A stretch of DNA of 64,000 nt. It comes from Acidobacteriota bacterium (GTDB taxonomy: Bacteria > Acidobacteriota > Terriglobia > Terriglobales > Acidobacteriaceae). The notes under the pieces are model-generated. The model made no database searches. It saw nothing but the letters and a program-made list of their open reading frames with translations, and had not been told where the DNA came from. The stretch spans positions 186,001 through 250,000 of the forward strand of contig JAFDVQ010000016.1 of the NCBI GenBank assembly GCA_018268915.1, written 5' to 3'. The position numbers and the translations under genes were made by a program. This document shows positions 45,205 through 52,323 of this stretch, in pieces. Position 1 is the first letter of the stretch; every line of letters starts with the position of its first letter.

Positions 45205-46251
45205 TTAGAAGACGTGCTTGTGTGAAAGCTCTCGTTCCGTGGTCCGAGCCGAGTTGCGCGAACGCTTCATCTGGTACATCGATCGATCAGCAGCTTCAAG
45301 CAGCGAGTCGACATCCGTCCCGTCATCGGGATATCGCGCGTGTCCGATGCTGGCGGTCAGATGCAGCGTTCGGCCTTCGAATCGAAACGGCTGATCTGTC
45401 TCATTGGCAATACGCTCGACAATCGCGATCAAGTCGCTGCGCGTAGAGATCTCGCTGAGGATGACGCCAAATTCGTCTCCGCCGAGCCGTGCAACTATGT
45501 CTGTGCGTCGCGGAATCCGACTGATCCGCAGCGCGATCTCACGCAACGCAGCGTCGCCAGCTCTGTGACCAAAGCTGTCGTTGATCTTCTTGAGCCCGTC
45601 AAGATCGATCACCAGTATCCCAAGTGGCTCCGGCTGCCGGCGGCCTGGGTAAGTACGGTGCCTCAGGCGATCGAAAAAGAGGGAACGGTTAGCCAGACCC
45701 GTAAGCGCGTCGTGCGTAGCCTGCTGGTAGAGCGCATTAGTCTCGTTGCGCGCCGCGTGGTACATGGCAGCGGCAATCAGCTCGCTCATCAACTCGAGCA
45801 CTTTTACGTCGCGAACCGTAAAAGCGTATGTGCTGCTGGAAATGATCTTCAGGACGCCGACAATCGAGCCCTCATGCTTCAGCGGGGCCACTACCATTGA
45901 GCGGACGCCGATATCGTGAAAGGGGCTCATATCAACTCGGGGATCGACAAGTATGTCGTCCGAGCGAAGAATCTGCCCAAGGCGGACGCAAAGACCCGAC
46001 AGGCTAGCCTCCCGTTTGATGCGAGTACCGAGAAGTGGCCGTGCAAACCCGCTGGCGCCCCGGTAGGCCATTTCCTCGCCCTCTATGTATTCAACAAGGG
46101 CTCCCTCAGCGTTCGTAAACGTGGGAATGCGCTCTACGACGGCTTCCACCACTCCAGAGAGATCGAGACCGTGCTTGGCGATCTCTGTCTGGAGCTTGAT
46201 GATCTCCATCAGGATGTAAGGATCGGTGCTGGCACTCTGCACGTCAGTCAT
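45205..46251 (-). CDS. GAF-GGDEF diguanylate cyclase
   Basis: The 348-residue protein has an N-terminal GAF sensor (about 25-170) and a GGDEF domain with TGLANRSLFFDRL, IDLDGLKKINDSFGH and ARLGGDEFGVIL. The active site is intact. RRTD five residues before GGDEF is an RxxD inhibitory site, so feedback by c-di-GMP is expected. There is no signal or membrane segment, so it is cytosolic. It is a single gene beside tRNA-Lys. Confidence 0.95.
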   Translation of the reverse strand: MTDVQSASTDPYILMEIIKLQTEIAKHGLDLSGVVEAVVERIPTFTNAEGALVEYIEGEEMAYRGASGFARPLLGTRIKREASLSGLCVRLGQILRSDDILVDPRVDMSPFHDIGVRSMVVAPLKHEGSIVGVLKIISSSTYAFTVRDVKVLELMSELIAAAMYHAARNETNALYQQATHDALTGLANRSLFFDRLRHRTYPGRRQPEPLGILVIDLDGLKKINDSFGHRAGDAALREIALRISRIPRRTDIVARLGGDEFGVILSEISTRSDLIAIVERIANETDQPFRFEGRTLHLTASIGHARYPDDGTDVDSLLEAADRSMYQMKRSRNSARTTERELSHKHVF

Positions 46252-46466
46252 TGAGCCCTCAACGCTGTGCGGGTGAACACAAGACCGGGCTCGTCATTCC
46301 TCTCCAACCTGAGCGCCAAAAGGGCGCGTTCAGGGCAGCGCGACGCTGGCCGAATTCTCGCTTATCAGTTGGATGCGAATTGCATTTACGCGTGAGATGG
46401 TAAGTTCACGCTTTAGTAACCAAACAAGGGACTGGCGGGAGGGTTTGCGACCAGATTTCCTCGTAG

Positions 46467-46542
46467 TGGTGAGCCCGCTGGGACTCGAACCCAGGACCCA
46501 CGCCTTAAAAGGGCGTTGCTCTACCAACTGAGCTACGGGCTC
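46467..46542 (-). tRNA. tRNA-Lys (anticodon UUU)
   Basis: A full cloverleaf reads on the minus strand from 46542: seven-base acceptor GAGCCCG with CGGGCTC, D arm GCTC-AGTTGGTA-GAGC, anticodon arm ACGCC-CTTTTAA-GGCGT and a T arm with GGTTCGAGTCC in part. The anticodon TTT reads Lys codons. Discriminator A is followed by an encoded CCA (46469-46467). Confidence 0.97.
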
Positions 46543-46682
46543 GCAGTCGATGGAGGCCTCAAAAAACCGCTCCTCGACGCAAAGTACTCATTCAAAACTA
46601 ACACATTGGCGGGACCGGAATCCGAGCGTCCGTTCCCGGTTCGGCAACAGGAAGCAAGAATCATAAAAATCAATAAAATATG

Positions 46683-46711
46683 TTGTAAAAATTAAAAAAC
46701 TCAACCATAAT
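46683..46711 (+). promoter_or_regulatory. Promoter of the DUF2089 operon
   Basis: TTGTAA (46683-46688), a 17-base spacer and CATAAT (46706-46711) make a good sigma-70-like promoter inside a strikingly AT-rich leader. The direct repeat ATAATCAT occurs at 46707-46714 and 46719-46726, four bases apart, overlapping the -10; it could be an operator. Confidence 0.65.
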
Positions 46712-46747
46712 CATTTTCATAATCATCAGAGGCGAGGAAAACTCACG

Positions 46748-47134
46748 ATGTCAAACGAAAAGAAAAGCTCTGGAGATTGGCAGGACGTGCTTCGAGTCGC
46801 GCAGGGGACTCCCCTGGTGATCGAGCGGGTTTCGATCCCGGAGAAGGGGATGGCCGTCGAGGGTGCATTTACCCTCCCGGAACTGGCGCGGCTGACCCTG
46901 GAAGACCAGGTCTTCGTCACCGCCTTCTTGCGGTCCCATGGCTCCATCAAGGAGATGGAACAGATCTTCGGGGTGAGCTATCCGACCATCAAGGCGCGGC
47001 TCAACCGCATCTCCGGGCAGCTGCAATTCATCGAGACCAATCCCGCTCCCGGAAGGGCCGAAGTGCTGGACCGCCTGAAGAACGGGGAAATATCGGCCGA
47101 GCAAGCCATCAAGGAACTGGAGGCGCTGAAATGA
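46748..47134 (+). CDS. DUF2089-type regulator with SHOCT-like tail
   Basis: The 128-residue soluble protein has the DUF2089 core LPELARLTLEDQVFVTAFLR, a helix-turn-helix-like stretch (GSIKEMEQIFGVSYPTIKAR) followed by LNRISGQL, and a C-terminal helical hairpin AEVLDRLKNGEISAEQAI (about 104-128). The HTH-like part suggests DNA binding. That hairpin is nearly the same motif as at the N-termini of the two later genes of the operon. Its stop overlaps the next start by four bases (ATGA). Confidence 0.82.
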   Translation: MSNEKKSSGDWQDVLRVAQGTPLVIERVSIPEKGMAVEGAFTLPELARLTLEDQVFVTAFLRSHGSIKEMEQIFGVSYPTIKARLNRISGQLQFIETNPAPGRAEVLDRLKNGEISAEQAIKELEALK

Positions 47135-47391
47135 CTCCGAATTTTGCAGTTGTTCACGTGAACTGGCAGTACGGGCCCAATTTCCGCCTCTGGCTTCCGT
47201 TATTCCTCTTGTGGGTCCCGGCGATTCTGCTTGCGCCGTTCATCCTGCTGGCCCTGCTGATTGCCTGCCTCATTTCGGGAGTGCGGTTCTGGGATTGCAT
47301 CGCCTCCGGATGGCAGCTGCTCTGTAGCCTGCCTGGAACCGATGTGCGGGTGGCGACAGAGGGCAACAAAGTTTCGGTTCGAATTCTGTAG
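47131..47391 (+). CDS. Small membrane protein of the DUF2089 operon
   Basis: The 86-residue product has one or two hydrophobic segments (WLPLFLLWVPAILLAPFILL then ALLIACLISGVRFWDCI) and a short beta-strand tail (DVRVATEGNKVSVRIL). ATG 47131 is shared with the DUF2089 stop. No family is recognised. Position and overlap show co-translation with the regulator. Confidence 0.7.
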   Translation: MTPNFAVVHVNWQYGPNFRLWLPLFLLWVPAILLAPFILLALLIACLISGVRFWDCIASGWQLLCSLPGTDVRVATEGNKVSVRIL

Positions 47392-47400
47392 AGGTGCGTT

Positions 47401-47661
47401 ATGAACACTGATCGACGGGCGATCCTCGCGCTGATTGCGATGGGACGCATTACGCCAGCCGAGGCAGAAAGGCTGCTGGCGGCGTGGAACGAAAGTCGCG
47501 AGACCGCATGGATCCTGGTTGCAAGCCTTGGATTCGCGCTGCTTACACAACTGCACATGCACGAGCTATTGCCAATCTTCAGGCACGTGATTGGCACACA
47601 ACTTCCGGCCCTCGCCAACATGATGGGCCCGGTTATCGGATGGATGGGAGGATGGCTATGA
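47401..47661 (+). CDS. SHOCT-like small membrane protein
   Basis: The 86-residue product begins with the helical hairpin RRAILALIAMGRITPAEAER (about 5-29), continues with a membrane helix (WILVASLGFALLTQLHMHEL) and a second weak segment. Its last bases overlap the next start (ATGA at 47658). The hairpin matches that at the C-terminus of the DUF2089 protein, suggesting interaction. No database family is claimed. Confidence 0.7.
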   Translation: MNTDRRAILALIAMGRITPAEAERLLAAWNESRETAWILVASLGFALLTQLHMHELLPIFRHVIGTQLPALANMMGPVIGWMGGWL

Positions 47662-48128
47662 ACGACAACAGAAAGCAGATTCTGGAGATGCTGGCGGCGG
47701 GCAAGATCACGGCGGATGAAGCCGAACGGCTCCTTGCGGCGCTGGATCCTGAGCCGGTCGCAGCCGGCGCAGCCTCGGCGTCAAGCAGCAACGGCGGCGC
47801 AAAGTCCGCCTCACCGCGATCAATTCCAAAGTATCTTCGCGTGTTGGTGGAGGCTGACGAGTCCATGACAGGGAACAAAGGGCTCACCACGGTCAACGTG
47901 CGCGTCCCCATGCAATTGCTGCGCGCCGGTGTCCGGCTTGCCGCGCTGATTCCGCAGCAGGCGCACAACCAGCTCGATCAGGCGCTATCGAGCCATGGAG
48001 TTCCTTTGACGCTCTCGCAGATCAAGCCCGAGAACCTTGAGGAACTCATCGACCATCTCGAAGACCTCACCGTCGATGTCGATGGCAAGGAAGGGAATCA
48101 GACCAAAGTCCGCGTCTTCTGCGAGTAG
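47658..48128 (+). CDS. SHOCT-like soluble protein (YvlB N-terminal type)
   Basis: The 156-residue product begins with RKQILEMLAAGKITADEAER (about 5-29), the short domain also seen at the N-terminus of YvlB/LiaX proteins. A flexible Ala/Ser linker follows, then a compact part with VNVRVPMQLLRAGVRLAALI and LTLSQIKPENLEELI, ending in VDVDGKEGNQTKVRVF. It has no membrane segment or signal. It is the last gene before the terminator. Confidence 0.75.
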   Translation: MNDNRKQILEMLAAGKITADEAERLLAALDPEPVAAGAASASSSNGGAKSASPRSIPKYLRVLVEADESMTGNKGLTTVNVRVPMQLLRAGVRLAALIPQQAHNQLDQALSSHGVPLTLSQIKPENLEELIDHLEDLTVDVDGKEGNQTKVRVFCE

Positions 48129-48169
48129 ATTCGAAAATGACTGGGCATTGGGCTGGAGATTCGATAGGG

Positions 48170-48204
48170 AAGGATGAATCGGGTGCGAATCCGGTCATCC
48201 TTTT
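48170..48204 (+). terminator. Terminator of the DUF2089 operon
   Basis: AAGGATGA (48170-48177) pairs with TCATCCTT (48195-48202), with CGGGT/ATCCG pairing inside, and TTTT follows. The right arm overlaps the stop codon of the convergent KdpD-like gene. Confidence 0.75.
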
Positions 48205-49319
48205 CGCAGCGGCTTATGCATCGGCACCACCTGCACGGTGACGTCGCGAACTTCAGCGAGAAAGCGGTTCAGAACCGATCCGCGCAGAAGAATATCCAAC
48301 CGTGACCGGACTGGTTGGCCAAAGATCACGTGCGAGATGCTCTCCTGCTGGGCAAAGCGGATAAGCGCATCGGCAACGTTCTTCTCATTCAGAGTGACGA
48401 CCTGCGCTCCCAGATCTTTCGCCATCCGCCGGTACTCTTCGATACGCTGGAACGCCTCAGGATCGCCGTGCCCTTTGTCTTCATCGGGCCGGTTGACGTA
48501 GACCGCATACCAGTTCGTTGCCAGCCGTCCGGCCACGCGCGCGCCCACACGAATCAATCGCTCTGTTCCTGGCCGCGTGCTCAGGCAGACCATCACCTTG
48601 TCCGGGATGGGCGCCTGTTCAAGTCCCTGGGTTCGCCGATAGTCGGCTGCGCGATTACTCACCTGCTCCGCAGTGGCGCGTAGCGCAAGCTCCCGCAGCA
48701 TATTCAGATTGCCCTTGCGGAAGAAGTTGGCAAGCGACTGCTCAACCTTTTCCGGAGCGTAGATCTTGCCTTCACGGAGGCGATTGCGAAGCTCCTCCAC
48801 GGTAAGGTCGACGTTGACCACTTCATCCGCGCGCTTGAAGAAGCTGTCCGGCACCGTTTCGCGAATCAGCGTGTTTGCTGAGCGGTTAACAGCGTCATTC
48901 AGCGTCTCGAGGTGCTGAATATTGACGGCAGTCCACACGTCGATTCCTGCATCCAGCAACTCCAGTACATCTTCGTAGCGCTTGCGATTCTTGCTGCCCG
49001 GCACGTTGGTGTGGGCTAGCTCGTCGACAATCACGACCTGCGGATGTCGCGCGAGGATCGCGTCGATGTCCATCTCTTTCAGTTCGACGCCGCGGTAGGG
49101 AATCGTGCGTTCCGGGACGATCTCAAGATCGCGAATCTGGTCGATCGTATCCTGGCGTCGATGCGGCTCAACCAGCCCGATCACAATGTCGAGCCCCTGT
49201 TTGCGCTTCAGGTGCGCATCGTTGAGCATGTGGTAGGTCTTGCCCACGCCCGGCGCTGCACCCAGGTAGATGCGCAGCTTTGCGGGCTCCTGCTGGCGCT
49301 CCAGTTCAAGTTCGGCCAT
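48195..49319 (-). CDS. Stand-alone KdpD sensor module (KdpD N-domain plus USP domain)
   Basis: The 374-residue soluble protein equals the N-terminal third of KdpD: a P-loop GAAPGVGKTYHML, Walker B VVIVDELAHTNVPGSKNRKR and a later NIQHLETLND, then a universal-stress-protein domain (about 245-370) with KVMVCLSTRPGTERLIRVG. No membrane segments and no kinase domain follow. Its ATG is three bases after the stop of the kinase gene, so the kinase is the first gene and the two form an operon. Full KdpD senses potassium and turgor; here the module may sense for the kinase. Confidence 0.9.
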   Translation of the reverse strand: MAELELERQQEPAKLRIYLGAAPGVGKTYHMLNDAHLKRKQGLDIVIGLVEPHRRQDTIDQIRDLEIVPERTIPYRGVELKEMDIDAILARHPQVVIVDELAHTNVPGSKNRKRYEDVLELLDAGIDVWTAVNIQHLETLNDAVNRSANTLIRETVPDSFFKRADEVVNVDLTVEELRNRLREGKIYAPEKVEQSLANFFRKGNLNMLRELALRATAEQVSNRAADYRRTQGLEQAPIPDKVMVCLSTRPGTERLIRVGARVAGRLATNWYAVYVNRPDEDKGHGDPEAFQRIEEYRRMAKDLGAQVVTLNEKNVADALIRFAQQESISHVIFGQPVRSRLDILLRGSVLNRFLAEVRDVTVQVVPMHKPLRKG

Positions 49320-49322
49320 TGA

Positions 49323-50729
49323 CTACCCCACCTCGACGGGGTGTGGAGTAGCCGCTGCAACCGCCACCGGCAAAGTAAAGCGGAATGTCGTGCCATTTCC
49401 CAGCCGGCTCTCTACGGCGATCTGTCCGCCCAGTGACTCAACCAGCCTGCGCACCAGCGCCAGACCCATCCCGGTCCCGCGCTCCGAGAATGGATTGAAG
49501 CGGTCGAAGATGTTGGTCAGCCGCTCCGCCTCGATGCCCCGGCCGCTGTCCCTGACCGTGAACTGTATATACTCCTTCATCTCTTCAGCGCCGAGCAGGA
49601 TCTCGCCCTCCTCCTGCGTGTAACGAAGTGCATTGTCGATCAGATTGTCCAGGATGGTCCGCACGGCGCGGCGGTCTGCCAGCACAAACGATAGGTCCGC
49701 GAAGGCGCTTACCTCAATGCGAACGCCCTTCGTGCCGGCTTCGTCGATGTGACGATTGCGTGCATCGTCCAACAGTATTCGCGGACGTAGCCGCTCGAGG
49801 TTCAGCTCGCGCTTGCCGCTATCGAGCTCCGCCACCTCGATCAGATCCGACATCAGATCTTCCAGCTTTTCCGACTCATTGCCGGCTTCCACCACCAGCT
49901 CTGTCTGCAAGGGCGACAGCTCGCCGGCAAAGCCCTGCTGCAGCGCATACAGGCCCCGCCGAACCTGCAGCAGAGGGTCGCGCAGCTTCTTGCTGGCCAC
50001 TGAAATGAATTGCGACTTGAAGCGATCGGTATCCTTCAGCGTTGTAACGTCTTCGAGTGTCGTTACGGTGCCCAGCAGGCGCCCCTCGGCGTCTCGCATC
50101 GGTGTCGTGCGCAGCCGGTAGCTCCTCGACTGGCTCCCGATGCGCATCGGAAGCATCGCTGCATCGCCTTCCACCGCGACCGGCTTCTGCATCGAGATGG
50201 CATCCTTGATCGCGCTCAGAATCTTGTCCCCGCCGGGCGTATTGGTCAACCCCATGCGGTCTTTGGCTGCCTCGCCAAGAATTTCAGCCGCGGCCTGGTT
50301 GAGCTTGAGGATGTGCCCCTTCGAGTCGGTAACGATGATGGGCTCGAAGATCGACTGCAGCACAGCGTCCGAGAGCTGATACTCCATCTGCCGCCGGCCG
50401 GCTTCCGTATCGCGCAGATCGCGAAGGCGAACGGCGATGCGATTCAGCTCCGCGGCGATCACGCCAAAGTCATCGCGGCTGCCCCATTCCACCCGGTGCT
50501 CCAGATTGCCGCCCGCGATCTTCTTGAAGTCGTCGGCCAGCACGCGAATGGGCTGCAGCACAAGCATCACCATCACGATCTCGGCCACCACCATCACAAC
50601 CAGGATGCCGATCGCCAGATTTAGCTCGCCCGCGGCAGCAAGCGCACGATGGGTGGCGGCTACAAGGCCAATGCCGAGAGCGGCAACGAGAAAACAGCCG
50701 AGAAACAATCGCTGCGATAGGTTCAGCAT
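49323..50729 (-). CDS. HAMP-PAS histidine kinase-like protein lacking the phosphoacceptor His
   Basis: The about 468-residue protein has two N-terminal membrane helices (LFLGCFLVAALGIGLVAAT and LNLAIGILVVMVVAEIVM) with hardly any loop, a HAMP-like region, a PAS domain (SDAVLQSIFEPIIVTDSKG), a HisKA-like domain and a HATPase domain. The ATPase boxes are intact (NLIDNALRYT, DSGRGI, GTGMGLALV). But the H box reads SVASKKLRDPLLQV: the His and Glu are both Lys (residue 247-248; codons AAG at 49989-49991 and 49986-49988). It may not autophosphorylate in the usual way. ATG 50729 has GGAG at eight bases; GTG 50759 is possible. It precedes the KdpD sensor gene. Confidence 0.88.
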   Translation of the reverse strand: MLNLSQRLFLGCFLVAALGIGLVAATHRALAAAGELNLAIGILVVMVVAEIVMVMLVLQPIRVLADDFKKIAGGNLEHRVEWGSRDDFGVIAAELNRIAVRLRDLRDTEAGRRQMEYQLSDAVLQSIFEPIIVTDSKGHILKLNQAAAEILGEAAKDRMGLTNTPGGDKILSAIKDAISMQKPVAVEGDAAMLPMRIGSQSRSYRLRTTPMRDAEGRLLGTVTTLEDVTTLKDTDRFKSQFISVASKKLRDPLLQVRRGLYALQQGFAGELSPLQTELVVEAGNESEKLEDLMSDLIEVAELDSGKRELNLERLRPRILLDDARNRHIDEAGTKGVRIEVSAFADLSFVLADRRAVRTILDNLIDNALRYTQEEGEILLGAEEMKEYIQFTVRDSGRGIEAERLTNIFDRFNPFSERGTGMGLALVRRLVESLGGQIAVESRLGNGTTFRFTLPVAVAAATPHPVEVG

Positions 50730-50880
50730 CTGCCCGGCTCCAGAGTGAAAAGGAGCCACACTGCCATTCTGAGCTATCGACCCTCAAGCCGCAAAACGGA
50801 AGCACCGCAAATAGCCAGGATGGCGCAAATCTTGCTTATTGCTTCGCGTGCTTGTGCTCGGAGATGAAATCAGGGAAAGC

Positions 50881-51294
50881 TCAGTGCTTGTCATCCAGAT
50901 GGGGAAGCAGCACTACACTTTCCTGTTCGTTCGGATCGGTGCGGGAGATCAGAGCGACGCAGGATTCGGCTGCACTGGGGTTGTAGGGCAGGTGGGGCAT
51001 GTCGGCGGGGATGTAGAGGAAATCTCCGGGATTGATCTGCATGTGTTGCTCGAGGTTTTCTCCGTACCACATGCACGAAGTTCCCCTTAGCGCGTAGATC
51101 GCGGTTTCATGCGAGGCGTGCTTGTGCGCTTTGGCTTTGCCGCCGGGCGGAATGGTGACGAGCTGCATGTGGAGCGCGCGGGCTCCGACGGATTCTGCGG
51201 AGATGGCGGGTGAGTATGTGAGGCCTTGTTTGCCGACAAAGTCCTGGCCGGCGCGGACGAGGCGGCATGTGGAAGGGGAGGTACCGGTCGGCAT
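50881..51294 (-). CDS. Cupin-domain protein
   Basis: The 137-residue protein has the cupin barrel: PPGGKAKAHKHASHETAIYAL (motif 1, with three His and a Glu), and PGDFLYIPADMPHLPYN (motif 2). Such proteins bind a metal and are enzymes or sugar-binding regulators. The function is not readable. It is on the same strand as the kinase gene, separated by 121 bases. Confidence 0.88.
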   Translation of the reverse strand: MPTGTSPSTCRLVRAGQDFVGKQGLTYSPAISAESVGARALHMQLVTIPPGGKAKAHKHASHETAIYALRGTSCMWYGENLEQHMQINPGDFLYIPADMPHLPYNPSAAESCVALISRTDPNEQESVVLLPHLDDKH

Positions 51295-51505
51295 CGTGGA
51301 GGCTCCTGATGAGAATGGGTTCAGAGTAACGCAGAAATCCGCCGTAGTGATTCAGAACTGCGCTCGCGAATGGCCTTCTGGGCACATGGGAAGAAACTTT
51401 CGTTTAAGCCGTGATACTCCCGGGACCCAGTTACAGCAACGAAAAGAGCAGTTTGACCGTCGCAATTCTCTCCTGAACCGTGCCGGTATCCTATAAGCAC
51501 AAGGT

Positions 51506-52054
51506 ATGGAACAATCCGGGCGAGATCCGAAACCTAAATATATTGTGCCTGCCGCTGGGCAACGCGGGATGACGGAATTGCACTATGCAGCATACTGCAA
51601 CGACCTAGATGACGTTCGCACACAATTATCGATGGGAGTTCCAGTCGACATGCGAGACGACAACGGCTGGACGTCCCTGCACTGGTCTATTGATATGGCA
51701 CAAGCGTGGGGCGAACCGGAGCAAGTTGTATCTCTGTTGCTTAAGTCTGGCGCATCAGCAAATGCCGTTGACAACTTGGGGTTCTCGGTCCTGATGATGG
51801 CATGCGGCAGGAACAACGAAGCGATTTTTGAGCAACTCATTGCTGGTGGCGCAAACATTGCAGCTAGGAGTTCAACGGGCACAACGGCTCTCCATGAGGC
51901 TGCGGGATGCAACTTCACGGAAGCAATTAGACGCTTGCTGGAGCTTGGAGCAGATCCACACTTGAACGACGAGGCAGGTCGGACGCCAAAGCAAATAGCC
52001 GAGCAGTGCGGCTTTACAGAAAGCGCAGAAGTTCTCAGGGGTGCATTGAGTTGA
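51506..52054 (+). CDS. Ankyrin-repeat protein
   Basis: The 182-residue protein has about four ankyrin repeats: MTELHYAAYCNDLDDVRTQL, GWTSLHWSIDMAQAW, FSVLMMACGRNNEAIFEQLI and TTALHEAAGCNFTEAIRRLL, then RTPKQIAEQCGF. It has no signal peptide. The codon third positions are much less GC-rich than in the neighbours, so it may have come by transfer. The partner is unknown. Confidence 0.88.
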   Translation: MEQSGRDPKPKYIVPAAGQRGMTELHYAAYCNDLDDVRTQLSMGVPVDMRDDNGWTSLHWSIDMAQAWGEPEQVVSLLLKSGASANAVDNLGFSVLMMACGRNNEAIFEQLIAGGANIAARSSTGTTALHEAAGCNFTEAIRRLLELGADPHLNDEAGRTPKQIAEQCGFTESAEVLRGALS

Positions 52055-52270
52055 TGCAAGAACTCATTAATCGATCACGAGTAAGTGATCCGTAGACTTG
52101 TTTTCACCGTTGTCCGGTCAATTAGTCGAGCTCACCCCAAATCGCCCATCGAACAGGTAGTCACTTCCGGAAATATTGTGGGCGATCCCGGAGCTAAATT
52201 GCCGCCTTTTGAGGAAATCTTTCGTCGTGCACGCTTAATTCTTTGAATCTCTAGTGCCCCATCAAATAGA

Positions 52271-52299
52271 AACGGCGCGATCTAGAAAATCGCGCCGTT
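52271..52299 (-). terminator. Terminator after glutamine synthetase gene
   Basis: A perfect 11-base stem (52271-52281 with 52289-52299) and seven-base loop, followed on the minus strand by TCTATTTGAT. It lies 25 bases beyond the stop of the synthetase gene. Confidence 0.85.
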
Positions 52300-52323
52300 G
52301 TTTGCCACCGGAGTGAGCTGGGT

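Noticed and set aside
46707..46726. A Fur-like box in the DUF2089 leader
   Set aside because: ATAATCAT repeats resemble half-sites, but the order and symmetry do not match the Fur consensus.
48195..50729. A complete potassium (Kdp) system
   Set aside because: No kdpF, A, B or C genes are present in the window; only sensor parts resemble KdpD.
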